Assembly: GCA_022641735.1 (NCBI GenBank)
Contig: JALCDQ010000005.1
Span: 62,001-126,000, forward strand
Direction of reading: 5' to 3'
DNA: 64,000 nucleotides
Source of the DNA: Prevotella sp.
GTDB taxonomy: Bacteria > Bacteroidota > Bacteroidia > Bacteroidales > Bacteroidaceae
Shown here: in pieces, positions 1-8,852 of the stretch
Layout of the letters: the number at the start of each line of letters is the position of its first letter
Numbering within the stretch: position 1 is the first letter of the stretch
Notes under the pieces: generated by a model
Database searches by the model: none
Seen by the model: the letters and a program-made list of their open reading frames with translations, nothing else
Told to the model about the DNA's origin: nothing
Made by a program: the position numbers and the translations under genes

Positions 1-936
1 GACGCCTGCCATGGCGATACCGCCAATGCCAATGGAGCGCGCATAACATTTGAAGATATCTTCAGGAGCCATTGCGCCAACGGCTGTCGTGATGGTCGGG
101 TCCCACTGATTGAGGACTGTATCGGGGAAGATTAGCGCCATTGCGGGTACGATAACCCACCAAACGGTCAGAGAACCGAAACAGATGATGGCTGCATAAC
201 GAAGTCCGATGATGTAACCAAGCCCTAAAACGGCTGCTCCTGTATTCACTTTAAACACCAGTTTAGCGTGGTCAGCCAGCTGTTGACCCCATCCGATGAC
301 GCGAGAAGTAAAGTTTTCATTCCATAAACCGAAAGTGGCTACGACGAAATCGTATAGTCCTCCGATGAGTCCGGCAAACAACAAGGGTTTTGCCTGACTG
401 CCTCCTTTAGCGCCGGAAACGAGCACTTGCGTGGTGGCTGTTGCTTCCGGGAAAGGATATTTTCCGTGCATGTCCTTCACAAAATACTTGCGGAAGGGGA
501 TTAAAAAGAGGATTCCTAATGCTCCGCCTAACGCTGAAGCGATGAAGATTTTCAGAAAGTTAGCTTGCAAATCGAGCATGTAGATAGCCGGTAAGACGAA
601 GATGGCTCCTGCTACCACTGCTCCTGAGCATGCTCCGATGCTCTGGATAATGACGTTTTCACCTAATGCGTTCTGGCGCTTTGACGCTGTGGAGACTCCT
701 ATGGCGATGATGGCAATAGGGATGGCAGCCTCAAATACCTGTCCTACTTTCAGTCCTAAGTAAGCTGCGGCAGCAGAGAAAAGCACGACCATAATCACAC
801 CCCAGGTGACTGACCATGCGTTAACTTCGGGATATACCCTATCAGGACGCATCACCGGTTGGTACTCTTCACCTTCTTTCAGTTCTCTGAAGGCGTTGTC
901 AGGCAGTTGAATGCCCTCTTTCTCGATATCTTCCAT
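1..936 (-). CDS. OPT-family oligopeptide transporter, C-terminal part off the left edge
   Basis: The reading frame is open for exactly 312 codons from an ATG at 936 to the window edge. It starts MEDIEKEGIQLPDNAFRELK and then becomes strongly hydrophobic. Several membrane segments are visible (around VTWGVIMVVLFSAAAAYLGL, then AIPIAIIAIG, then ACSGAVVAGAIFVLPAIYML). The segment KYPFPEATATTQVL is the signature of OPT/YSL transporters, which move oligopeptides or metal chelates through the inner membrane using the proton gradient. Only the first half of a roughly 650-residue protein is here. A good promoter lies just upstream on the same strand. Substrate cannot be told from this part. Confidence 0.85.
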   Translation of the reverse strand, partial: MEDIEKEGIQLPDNAFRELKEGEEYQPVMRPDRVYPEVNAWSVTWGVIMVVLFSAAAAYLGLKVGQVFEAAIPIAIIAIGVSTASKRQNALGENVIIQSIGACSGAVVAGAIFVLPAIYMLDLQANFLKIFIASALGGALGILFLIPFRKYFVKDMHGKYPFPEATATTQVLVSGAKGGSQAKPLLFAGLIGGLYDFVVATFGLWNENFTSRVIGWGQQLADHAKLVFKVNTGAAVLGLGYIIGLRYAAIICFGSLTVWWVIVPAMALIFPDTVLNQWDPTITTAVGAMAPEDIFKCYARSIGIGGIAMAGV

Positions 937-962
937 TTAATTCTGTATGTTTGTTTGAATTG

Positions 963-994
963 CAAAGATAAAGATTTTTGTAAAGAAATACAAA
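963..994 (-). promoter_or_regulatory. Bacteroidota-type promoter for the OPT transporter
   Basis: On the minus strand TTTG (994-991) is followed after exactly 20 nt by TATCTTTG (970-963). This matches the Bacteroidota sigma-ABfr consensus. The expected start of transcription is near 955, giving a leader of about 20 nt before the ATG at 936. Confidence 0.7.
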
Positions 995-1041
995 TATATT
1001 GGTAGTTTTTGAATAAAAAACTAAACTTTTTGCTGAATATA

Positions 1042-1073
1042 TTTGGGAGATGGTTATTTTCCTATTACCTTTG
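1042..1073 (+). promoter_or_regulatory. Bacteroidota-type promoter for the M6 protease
   Basis: TTTG at 1042-1045, 20 nt spacer, TACCTTTG at 1066-1073. The predicted transcript starts near 1080 and has a leader of about 57 nt before the ATG at 1137. It is divergent from the OPT promoter. Confidence 0.7.
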
Positions 1074-1136
1074 TACCCATACATTTAATAGATACTAGAA
1101 AATAGTGATTATAACCCTAACAATAAAAACTACAGT

Positions 1137-3290
1137 ATGAATAAAAAACTCTTATGCCTTTTTGCAATGTTGATGGTGGCACTTTCTATCTCTGCTATCC
1201 CTGCAAAACCAGGGCAATGGAAAAATATAACATTAAGTGATGGCTCCACGGTGAAGGTTCAATTGATTGGTGATGAATTTCTTCATTTTTGGCGCTCAGT
1301 CGATGGCAATTGCTATCGACAGGACTCAACGGGTACCTATCAGCCGATTACGGACATGGCAACACGTGTTTCGAAGGCCAAAGCGGCACGTGTCAAGGTG
1401 AATACGGCACGAATGGCTATCACCCGGGCTCCTATCGATGGCACGATAAGGACTTATTCAGGAACGAAGAAAGGACTTGTCATTCTGGTGCAATTTGCCG
1501 ATACCAAATTTCAGTTAGGTGATGACCAAGCTCTTTATAAGCGGATTTTGAATGAGTCAGGATACTCTCAAGGCAACTTCAAAGGCAGCGTTTCGGATTA
1601 CTTCAAAGCACAGAGTTACAACACTTTTGAGCTCGATTTTGATGTAGCAGGACCTTATACACTCAGCAATAACGTGGCTTATTATGGTAAGCACAGTGGC
1701 CAAGATAATGATGCTAATCCGGGCGCAATGGTCAAGGAGGCTTGCAATGATGCGGATAAGGATGTCAACTTTGCGGATTATGACTGGGATGGAGACGGCG
1801 AAGTGGACCAAGTGTTTGTCGTATATGCCGGTTTGGGAGAGGCAAATGGTGGCTCTGCTGATACTATTTGGCCTCATGAGTGGAGCCTTGAAGCAGCCAC
1901 AGGCTCTTATTTGACGCTTGATGGAAAGATAGTCAACACTTATGCCTGTGGTGCTGAACTGCAACCGGGGACTTCTGGTAACGTCATCGACGGCATCGGA
2001 ACTATCTGTCATGAGTTCTCTCATTGTTTGGGCTTTCCCGATATGTATGACACTGACTACAGTGGCGGTAATGGTATGTACTTGTGGGACTTGATGGATA
2101 CGGGCAGTTATTTAGGGAATGGCTATCAACCTTGTGGCTATACCAGTTATGAAAGAATGTTGGCAGGTTGGTTGAAACCTACTGAACTCAATAGCGCAGA
2201 TAAGAGTGTGACTAAGATGAAGGCGCTTACTGATAGTGCGGAGGCTTACATTATTTATAATCAAGGTCATAAAGACGAGTATTATATGTTGGAAAACAGG
2301 CAGAAAACAGGGTGGGATTCCTCCTTATGTGGCAAAGGTCTGCTCGTTTTGCATGTAGATTATGATAAGAATGAGTGGTCCTATAATGCGGTTAATGATG
2401 ATCCATCTCATCAGCGTTTGACGCCTATTCCTGCGGATGGGTCAACGAATTACACGACGACTTATCAGGGCACTACTTATCTTAGCGCAGCTTTGGTGGC
2501 AACAGATACCTATCCTTATAATACGCTTGATAGTCTGACGAACAACTCTTCGCCAGCTGCCACGTTGTATAATGCCAATTCTAATGGTTCCAAATTTATG
2601 AATCATGGTATTTTTGGGATAACGCAGAACTCCGATAATACGATTTCTTTCAATTACAAAGCTAATGTTGCTGCGCATGTAGGGAAGAATAAAGCGGGCG
2701 AAGTGCTGTTGTATGAGAGCTTTGATAAATGTGACGGAACCGGTGGAAATGATAGTATTTGGGGCGGAAATTATACTGTTGGCAATGCAACTTTTAACCC
2801 TGACCTGACTGGCTGGGACTCAGATATTAAGTATGGAGCCAATAAGTGTGCCCGATTCGGTAGCAGTAAGCTTGCTGGTTCGGCAACGACCCCAAGCTTT
2901 ACGTTGGATGGTTCTGCTACTCTTTCCTTTAAAGTAGCTCCTTGGTATACAGGAAGTTCGCAAGATGGAGTGGCTGTTACGGTGACTTTGGGTGATACCA
3001 AAGTCAAGGATTTTAGTCTGAAAGCAAGCACATGGAAAGATTATTCAGTGACGATATCAGGCAGTGGCTCTTATAAATTGACGTTTACAGCAGCCAAAGG
3101 CAGGTTCTTCTTGGATGAAGTGAAGGTTTATGTTCCTGACGAATCGACAGATGCTATCAAGGAGATAAAGGCCAGCAAGCCTTTCCTTGACGGTAAAATC
3201 TATAACATCAACGGGCAGTATGTGGGCACGGATATGGATGCCTTGCCTCGTGGAATTTATATTCAGAACGGCAGGAAAATCCTCAAATAA
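1137..3290 (+). CDS. secreted M6-family metalloprotease with C-terminal sorting-type tail
   Basis: 717 residues. A signal peptide (about residues 1-20, ending SAIPA) is followed by a propeptide-like region. The catalytic domain carries the zinc motif ICHEFSHCLGFPD (HExxHxxGxxD, around residue 290), which is typical of immune-inhibitor-A-like M6 peptidases. A MAM- or jelly-roll-like beta domain fills roughly residues 520-680. The end, with YNINGQYV and GIYIQNGRKILK, is the short glycine/lysine tail seen on Prevotella type IX secretion cargo; I infer export by T9SS, consistent with porQ in this window. It is monocistronic: its own promoter upstream and a terminator 10 nt after the stop. Substrates are host or dietary proteins by inference only. 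Confidence 0.88.
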   Translation: MNKKLLCLFAMLMVALSISAIPAKPGQWKNITLSDGSTVKVQLIGDEFLHFWRSVDGNCYRQDSTGTYQPITDMATRVSKAKAARVKVNTARMAITRAPIDGTIRTYSGTKKGLVILVQFADTKFQLGDDQALYKRILNESGYSQGNFKGSVSDYFKAQSYNTFELDFDVAGPYTLSNNVAYYGKHSGQDNDANPGAMVKEACNDADKDVNFADYDWDGDGEVDQVFVVYAGLGEANGGSADTIWPHEWSLEAATGSYLTLDGKIVNTYACGAELQPGTSGNVIDGIGTICHEFSHCLGFPDMYDTDYSGGNGMYLWDLMDTGSYLGNGYQPCGYTSYERMLAGWLKPTELNSADKSVTKMKALTDSAEAYIIYNQGHKDEYYMLENRQKTGWDSSLCGKGLLVLHVDYDKNEWSYNAVNDDPSHQRLTPIPADGSTNYTTTYQGTTYLSAALVATDTYPYNTLDSLTNNSSPAATLYNANSNGSKFMNHGIFGITQNSDNTISFNYKANVAAHVGKNKAGEVLLYESFDKCDGTGGNDSIWGGNYTVGNATFNPDLTGWDSDIKYGANKCARFGSSKLAGSATTPSFTLDGSATLSFKVAPWYTGSSQDGVAVTVTLGDTKVKDFSLKASTWKDYSVTISGSGSYKLTFTAAKGRFFLDEVKVYVPDESTDAIKEIKASKPFLDGKIYNINGQYVGTDMDALPRGIYIQNGRKILK

Positions 3291-3299
3291 TAACAAATA

Positions 3300-3334
3300 A
3301 GCCCTGACTCCTTACAAAGTCAGGGCTTTTTATT
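3300..3334 (+). terminator. intrinsic terminator of the M6 protease gene
   Basis: Perfect 10-bp stem AGCCCTGACT / AGTCAGGGCT (3300-3309 with 3318-3327), 8-nt loop, followed by TTTTTATTTAT. It lies between two convergent genes and may also help stop clpB transcription, although the T-run on the other strand is poor. Confidence 0.9.
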
Positions 3335-3376
3335 TATCTGTCCTTCTTTGGGAAGGGCAGGGGAGAGAGTCTCCCA

Positions 3377-5965
3377 TTAGTTACGAAATTGCAATCCGGC
3401 TCCGTTGGCATCCACGATGATAGGCTTATCTCTGAGTACTTCATCGGCAAGAAGTTTCTTGCTGAGGTCGTTGAGCACGTAGTCTTGGATGGCACGCTTT
3501 ACAGGTCGTGCGCCAAACTCCGGGTCATAGCCCACCTCGGCAAGGTAGTTGATGGCGGCAGGAGTCCATTTGAGCGTGAATCCCTGTGGCTCCAACATCT
3601 TCTTGACACCATTCATTTGCAACTCCACAACCTTTGAAATCTCCTCTTTTGACAGCGGCAGGAACATGATAATGTCATCGATACGGTTTAAGAACTCGGG
3701 CCTGATGGTCTGTTTCAACATCCCCATAAGTTGCTGATTGAGTTCTTTCGTCTCGTTTTTCGTCATCACTCCGTGCGTTTCCTCCATCTTTTCGCGGATG
3801 AGTTGACTGCCCAAGTTGGATGTCATGATGATGATGGTGTTCTTGAAGTTTACGATACGCCCCTTGTTATCCGTAAGTCTGCCATCGTCGAGCACCTGTA
3901 AGAGGATGTTGAACACATCCGGATGAGCTTTCTCGATTTCGTCGAAGAGCACCACGGAATAAGGTTTTCTGCGCACGGCTTCGGTCAGTTGCCCGCCTTC
4001 ATCATAGCCTACATATCCTGGAGGCGCACCGATAAGACGGCTCACGCTGAACTTCTCCTGATATTCACTCATGTCTATACGCGTCATCATGTTCTCATCA
4101 TTGAACAGATATTCAGCCAATGCCTTGGCCAACTCTGTTTTTCCGACACCCGTAGTGCCCATGAAGATGAAGGAGGCGATAGGCCTCTTCGGATCTTGCA
4201 ACCCTGCACGGGAACGGCGCACGGCATCACTGACGGCTTGAATAGCCTCTTCTTGTCCGATGACACGCTTGTGGAGTTCCTCCTCCAAATGAAGCAATTT
4301 CTCCCTTTCACTCTGCATCATCCTTGTTACAGGTATGCCTGTCCAACGGCTAACCACGTCGGCGATGTCGTCGGCAGTCACTTCCTCCCTGACCATAGCT
4401 TCTCCGCCTTGGGTGGCTTTGAGTTGTATTTGGATGTTATTGATGTCGTCCTGCAAGGCTTTCAATTTGCCATAGCGGATTTCAGCCACACGTTCATAGT
4501 TGCCTTCACGCTCTGCCTTGTCAGCCTCAAACTTCAGATTTTCCATCTCTTGTTTGTCTTGCTGAATTTTATTGACGAGGGCCTTCTCGGCTTCCCATTT
4601 GGCTTTGAAGTCCTTCTCCTTGTCTTCGAGTTCGGCGATGTCCTTATCCAATTGGGCAATCTTTGCCTTATCGTCCTCCCGCTTGATAGCTTCGCGCTCT
4701 ATCTCAAGCTGTTTCAGTTTCCTTTCCAGCTCGTCCAATTCCTCGGGAACAGAGTCTCTTTCCATGCGGAGTTTGGCTGCTGCCTCATCCATCAGGTCGA
4801 TTGCCTTGTCTGGAAGGAAACGGTCAGAGATGTAACGCTCGGATAATTTGACGGCTGCGATGCACGCATCGTCCTGTATACGCACTTTGTGGTGGTTCTC
4901 ATAGCGTTCCTTCAGTCCCCTCAGAATTGAAATGGCATCCACCTCGGAAGGTTCATCCACCATGACAGTCTGGAATCTTCGTTCGAGTGCCTTATCCTTT
5001 TCAAAGTACTTCTGGTATTCGTTGAGGGTCGTGGCACCGATGGCACGCAGTTCTCCCCGCGCCAAAGCAGGCTTCAGAATGTTAGCGGCATCCATGGCGC
5101 CTTCACCTCCTCCGGCTCCAACGAGCGTATGGATTTCATCAATGAAGAGGATGATATTGCCCTCGGCATTGGTCACCTCTTTGATAACTGATTTCAAACG
5201 CTCCTCGAATTCACCTTTATATTTAGCCCCGGCAACGAGTGCACCCATGTCGAGTGAATAGAGTTGCTTGTTCTTCAGGTTCTCCGGCACGTCGCCACGC
5301 ACGATTCTTTGCGCCAGACCCTCTACGATTGCGGTCTTACCAGTGCCCGGTTCACCTATTAGAATAGGGTTGTTCTTCGTCCTTCGGGATAGTATTTGCA
5401 GCACTCGTCTTATCTCTTCATCCCGTCCGATGACAGGGTCGAGCTTGCCGGCACGTGCGTCTTGCACGAGGTTTTTGGCATATTTGTCGAGTGCCTGATA
5501 GTTCTCGTCACCCGAAGCCGACTGCACTTTCTGTCCTTGACGCAGTTCCTCGATCGCCTTTTTGAGACCATCGCGGGTACAACCAGCGTCTTTCAGTATC
5601 CTCGAAGCTGTACTGTTCACCTCCGTGAGGGCCATGAGCATCGGCTCGATGGACACAAACTCATCGCCCATTTTCTGAGCGAAGTCCTGCGTCTTGGTAA
5701 GCACAGCGTTGGCTTCATTTGAAAAGTAGGGCTGTCCACCCTGCACCTTTGGCAAATGGCTTATCTCAGCCTGCACGAGCGACTCTATCTGTTGGGCGTT
5801 CATACCGAGTTTTTGGAAGAGGTAATTCACCACGTCTTTGCCCTTCACCATGATGCCCTGCAACAGATGTACAGGCTCAATGGCTTGATTTTGAGCACCT
5901 TGTGCGGTGTTGACTGCTTCCTGAACAGCCTCCTGCGCTTTGATTGTAAACTTATCGAATGTCAT
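3377..5965 (-). CDS. clpB: ATP-dependent disaggregase ClpB
   Basis: 862 residues, the normal ClpB length. Order: double Clp N-domain repeat (1-145), AAA+ module 1 with Walker A GEPGTGKT (about 204) and Walker [10 protein letters not shown], the long coiled-coil middle domain (about 400-525, rich in E, K and D), AAA+ module 2 with GTTGVGKT and [11 protein letters not shown], and a C-terminal D2-small domain. ClpB resolves protein aggregates in the cytosol with DnaK. It is alone in its transcription unit. Upstream are a short inverted repeat (GCCATTT at 6041, AAATGGC at 6066) and the 22-nt array; I see no clear sigma-ABfr box nor a full CIRCE element. Confidence 0.97.
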   Translation of the reverse strand: MTFDKFTIKAQEAVQEAVNTAQGAQNQAIEPVHLLQGIMVKGKDVVNYLFQKLGMNAQQIESLVQAEISHLPKVQGGQPYFSNEANAVLTKTQDFAQKMGDEFVSIEPMLMALTEVNSTASRILKDAGCTRDGLKKAIEELRQGQKVQSASGDENYQALDKYAKNLVQDARAGKLDPVIGRDEEIRRVLQILSRRTKNNPILIGEPGTGKTAIVEGLAQRIVRGDVPENLKNKQLYSLDMGALVAGAKYKGEFEERLKSVIKEVTNAEGNIILFIDEIHTLVGAGGGEGAMDAANILKPALARGELRAIGATTLNEYQKYFEKDKALERRFQTVMVDEPSEVDAISILRGLKERYENHHKVRIQDDACIAAVKLSERYISDRFLPDKAIDLMDEAAAKLRMERDSVPEELDELERKLKQLEIEREAIKREDDKAKIAQLDKDIAELEDKEKDFKAKWEAEKALVNKIQQDKQEMENLKFEADKAEREGNYERVAEIRYGKLKALQDDINNIQIQLKATQGGEAMVREEVTADDIADVVSRWTGIPVTRMMQSEREKLLHLEEELHKRVIGQEEAIQAVSDAVRRSRAGLQDPKRPIASFIFMGTTGVGKTELAKALAEYLFNDENMMTRIDMSEYQEKFSVSRLIGAPPGYVGYDEGGQLTEAVRRKPYSVVLFDEIEKAHPDVFNILLQVLDDGRLTDNKGRIVNFKNTIIIMTSNLGSQLIREKMEETHGVMTKNETKELNQQLMGMLKQTIRPEFLNRIDDIIMFLPLSKEEISKVVELQMNGVKKMLEPQGFTLKWTPAAINYLAEVGYDPEFGARPVKRAIQDYVLNDLSKKLLADEVLRDKPIIVDANGAGLQFRN

Positions 5966-6138
5966 ATATTAATTTCTCCTTTCTCAATTTTTTAGTTTCT
6001 GAAGATTATCCTTCAAAATCCATACCTTATTTGAAAATATGCCATTTTGGCACTCCGCTCTGACGAAATGGCGGAATCGCATCGTCTCATCATCGGCAAA
6101 GGACTATAGAGAAAAGGATGTCCTCTTAGGCTGAAAAC

Positions 6139-6358
6139 GGTTACTGACGACTATGGAAACGACTAATAACGACCTCGATAACGGCTAATGACCCTCTAAA
6201 AAGCGGTTAATGACCAGATTACACACCGTGTGTAATGTGATTACAAGTAGCGTGTAATGACGTTACAAGCCGTTTGTAACGTGGTTACAAACCTCAGTTG
6301 TAATCTTCATCAGCCGTTTTCGTCCCTCTCATCAGTCGTTATCGTCCTTCTTGAAAGC
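6139..6358. repeat. degenerate tandem array, period 22 nt, 10 units
   Basis: Cutting the sequence every 22 nt from 6139 gives ten related units. Examples are GGTTACTGACGACTATGG (start of unit 1), GGCTAATGACCCTCTAAA at 6183 and GGTTAATGACCAGATTAC at 6205. In the middle, TTACA recurs at 6219, 6241, 6263 and 6285, exactly 22 nt apart, each pairing with TGTAA(T/C) 12 nt on (14 nt in the last unit) to make a row of inverted repeats. An 18-nt stretch (AAAAAGCGGTTAATGACC, 6198-6215) is identical to 54965-54982. Function unknown; it fills the gap between clpB and the next gene, where I see no coding sequence. Confidence 0.75.
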
Positions 6359-6514
6359 AACATTTTCCCCCTCCATAAGTAAGTTGTGGAAGGCTGAAGA
6401 ATAGGGGAGAAGGCTCGGATTTATTTGTGATGGCGACAAATAAAATTAGCTTTATCCTTTGTACTTTCAAAAACTATGATTATATTTGCAATTCAATCAT
6501 ACTATGTACATCAA

Positions 6515-7123
6515 ATGAAAGAAAGTTTTATCAAGGTTTCTAAGCGTTGCGACAAATGGAATTGGGTGCTGCTCATCGTAGCTATGATGAGCCTGATTAT
6601 CGCCACTTTTGGCCGTGAATTCATTTATAGCGGGCAGAATGTGCTGCTTTTGCTGTTGCATTCTGTCGTGCCTTACCTCTTTATTTTCTTCATCCTTTTC
6701 ACTTTGAGCGAGTTGGGAATGGTGTATAATCTCTTCTGCAATATGGCTAAAGAGCATCGTTGGATAAGAGGAATGCTGGTAGCATGGATGGTGTTGGGCA
6801 TTGCCTCTCTGGCCATCGGCTATCTCTTCAATATGTTGAGCCCTTATCGCGCCATCCCATTGATTATCAGAAGCCTGCTTACGATTGACATGATAGCCTT
6901 GAGCATCTGCCTGTGGGTGCAGTTTGCAGGGCGTCTGCGCGCCTTTGGCATCTATGTGCTGGTCACCTTGCTGTATAGCTTTTCGGGCGGTTGGGTGTTT
7001 TATGTTTGTGACGTTAATAACTACACCTTATATAATATCCTGTTTGCCGTGGTGCCAACCTTGTTGCAACTCATCCTTTTTGTCCTGCTCAAGTTCACTA
7101 TGGAGGCAAAGACAGGAGACTGA
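6515..7123 (+). CDS. multi-pass membrane protein of unknown function
   Basis: About 202 residues from the ATG at 6515 (MKESFIKVSKRCDKWNW). An in-frame ATG at 6476 would add 13 residues, but a promoter-like TATCCTTTG at 6453 would leave almost no leader for it, so I prefer 6515. Six hydrophobic segments can be seen: WVLLIVAMMSLIIATF, VLLLLLHSVVPYLFIFF, MLVAWMVLGIASLAIGYLF, LLTIDMIALSICLWVQ, FGIYVLVTLLYSFSG and ILFAVVPTLLQLILFVLL. No known family recognised and no catalytic motif. It is followed by glutamine synthetase 55 nt later on the same strand, which need not mean a functional link. Confidence 0.7.
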   Translation: MKESFIKVSKRCDKWNWVLLIVAMMSLIIATFGREFIYSGQNVLLLLLHSVVPYLFIFFILFTLSELGMVYNLFCNMAKEHRWIRGMLVAWMVLGIASLAIGYLFNMLSPYRAIPLIIRSLLTIDMIALSICLWVQFAGRLRAFGIYVLVTLLYSFSGGWVFYVCDVNNYTLYNILFAVVPTLLQLILFVLLKFTMEAKTGD

Positions 7124-7178
7124 TGTGCCTGCCACGATGGCATGATTTTTGCTTGTAAACTTAAACAATCATTATAAT

Positions 7179-8693
7179 ATGGAAAATGAAAAACTGGCGA
7201 TGAGCCCCAATAAGGTTGTGGCCTTCCTTCAAAAGCCTCCTTACGAATTCACGAAAGAAGACATTATCCGATTCATCCGTGCGAATGATATCCGCATGGT
7301 TAACTTCATGTATCCAGGCGGTGACGGGAAGTTGAAGACGCTGAATTTCGTGATTAATAACCTCAACTATCTCAGTACGATACTCTCATGCGGAGAGCGA
7401 GTTGACGGATCGAGCCTTTTCGACTTCATCGAAGCCTCCAGTAGCGACCTCTATGTGTTGCCGCGATACAACACGGCATTTGTTGACCCCTTCTCAGAGA
7501 TACCCACCCTCGACATGCTCTGTTCGTTTTTTGACAAGGACGGAAAGCCGATGGCCAGCTCACCCGAGCAGACTTTGAAGAAAGCCTCCATGGTATTTAC
7601 CGAGAAGACAGGCCTCGAATTCCATGCTATGGGGGAACTTGAGTACTATGTTATCAAACCTGCAGAAAGCGTATATGCCGCCATCGACCAGCATGGATAT
7701 CATGAATCGATGCCTTATGCGAAGACAAATGAGTTCCGCGCACGTTGCATGGATTACATTGCTCAAACGGGTGGACAAATCAAATATGGGCATTCAGAAG
7801 TAGGTAACTTCACCTTCAGTGGTCTTACCTATGAGCAGAACGAGATTGAATTCCTGCCTATTCATTGCATCGAGGCCGCTGATGAGCTGATGCTTGCCAA
7901 ATGGGTCATCCGCAACGAAGCCTATCGGGAAGGGCTCAACGTGACCTTTGCGCCGAAGATTACTACCGGTAAGGCAGGGTCGGGCTTGCATATCCACATG
8001 CGGCTGATGAAGAACGGCAAGAGCGTGATGAACAATGCTGACGGCACTTTGAGTGATATTGCCCGCACGGGAATAGCCGGATTGATGGACCTTGCTACCT
8101 CCATCACCGCCTTCGGAAACAAGAATCCGACGTCTTACTTCCGTCTTGTGCCTCATCAGGAAGCACCTACCAACGTATGTTGGGGTGTTCGCAACCGCTC
8201 TGTTTTGGTGAGAGTGCCCCTTGGATGGACGGCTGGTGTCAATATGAGTGGTGAGGCTAATCCGCAAGATGTACAGTCAGGAGAAGGCATCGATACCACT
8301 GACAAGCAGACTTTTGAGATGCGTAGCCCTGATGGCTCGGCAGACCTCTATCAGTTGATTGCCGGTCTTTGCGTGGGCCTTCGTCATGGTTTTGAGATGC
8401 AGAATCCGCTGGAAGTAGCGAAGCAGACCTATGTGGACGTCAATATCCACGATGCCGAGAATGCTGACAGATTGTCATCCTTGGCATCTTTGCCTGACAG
8501 TTGCTGGGCTTCCGCTGATTGCTTGGAGCATCAACGGGCAGTCTATGAGGAATATGATGTGTTCAGCAAGGCCATGATTGACGGCATCATCCGACAATTG
8601 AAGTCCTTCAACGACAAGACTCTGCGTGCTGATATCGAGGGCGACCAAGAGAAAGTCGCTCAGTTGGTGCAGCGATTTTTCCATTGTGGATAG
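7179..8693 (+). CDS. glnA: glutamine synthetase, type I fold
   Basis: 504 residues from the ATG at 7179 (MENEKLAMSPNK); an upstream in-frame ATG at 7149 adds only 10 residues. The beta-grasp part holds YPGGDGKLKTLNF. The catalytic part shows GELEYYVI (metal-binding ExE), GSGLHIHMRL (ammonia and glutamate site) and NPTSYFRLVPHQEAPTNVCWGVRNRS, the long conserved block of GSI enzymes. The enzyme joins glutamate and ammonia with ATP in the cytosol. It is not the 700-residue GSIII also common in Bacteroidota. The usual C-terminal adenylylation tyrosine motif is not evident, so control by adenylylation is unlikely. A role on other gamma-glutamyl substrates cannot be excluded. Confidence 0.88.
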   Translation: MENEKLAMSPNKVVAFLQKPPYEFTKEDIIRFIRANDIRMVNFMYPGGDGKLKTLNFVINNLNYLSTILSCGERVDGSSLFDFIEASSSDLYVLPRYNTAFVDPFSEIPTLDMLCSFFDKDGKPMASSPEQTLKKASMVFTEKTGLEFHAMGELEYYVIKPAESVYAAIDQHGYHESMPYAKTNEFRARCMDYIAQTGGQIKYGHSEVGNFTFSGLTYEQNEIEFLPIHCIEAADELMLAKWVIRNEAYREGLNVTFAPKITTGKAGSGLHIHMRLMKNGKSVMNNADGTLSDIARTGIAGLMDLATSITAFGNKNPTSYFRLVPHQEAPTNVCWGVRNRSVLVRVPLGWTAGVNMSGEANPQDVQSGEGIDTTDKQTFEMRSPDGSADLYQLIAGLCVGLRHGFEMQNPLEVAKQTYVDVNIHDAENADRLSSLASLPDSCWASADCLEHQRAVYEEYDVFSKAMIDGIIRQLKSFNDKTLRADIEGDQEKVAQLVQRFFHCG

Positions 8694-8717
8694 TCGATTT
8701 GGAAGATAGAGAAAATT

Positions 8718-8753
8718 AAAGTGGGCGGATATTTGCATTTGCCCACTTTTTTA
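8718..8753 (+). terminator. terminator of glutamine synthetase
   Basis: AAAGTGGGC (8718-8726) pairs with GCCCACTTT (8741-8749) and runs into a T-tract ending at 8752. The next gene's promoter is interleaved with it: its TTTG lies inside the loop. Confidence 0.85.
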
Positions 8754-8763
8754 ATTATCTTTG
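8732..8763 (+). promoter_or_regulatory. promoter of the A2M-DUF1573-ispH operon
   Basis: TTTG at 8732-8735, exactly 20 nt, TATCTTTG at 8756-8763. Start expected near 8770, leader about 83 nt. The -33 element sits in the loop of the upstream terminator, so read-through and initiation compete for the same bases. Confidence 0.7.
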
Positions 8764-8852
8764 TGTCGAATAAGTTAATGAAAAATAAAACGATGCAAGG
8801 TTTTCAATCTTTCTGCGTTTAATGACTATAATTCAATAAAATCGAAAGTAGT

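Noticed and set aside
3923..4846. 307-codon ORF on the plus strand inside clpB
   Set aside because: Antisense to a full and normal clpB; composition (F, H, L-rich) is that of a reverse-strand shadow.
6001..6080. CIRCE-type heat-shock operator before clpB
   Set aside because: Only a GCACTC half-like stretch; the required GAGTGC partner at 9 nt is absent.
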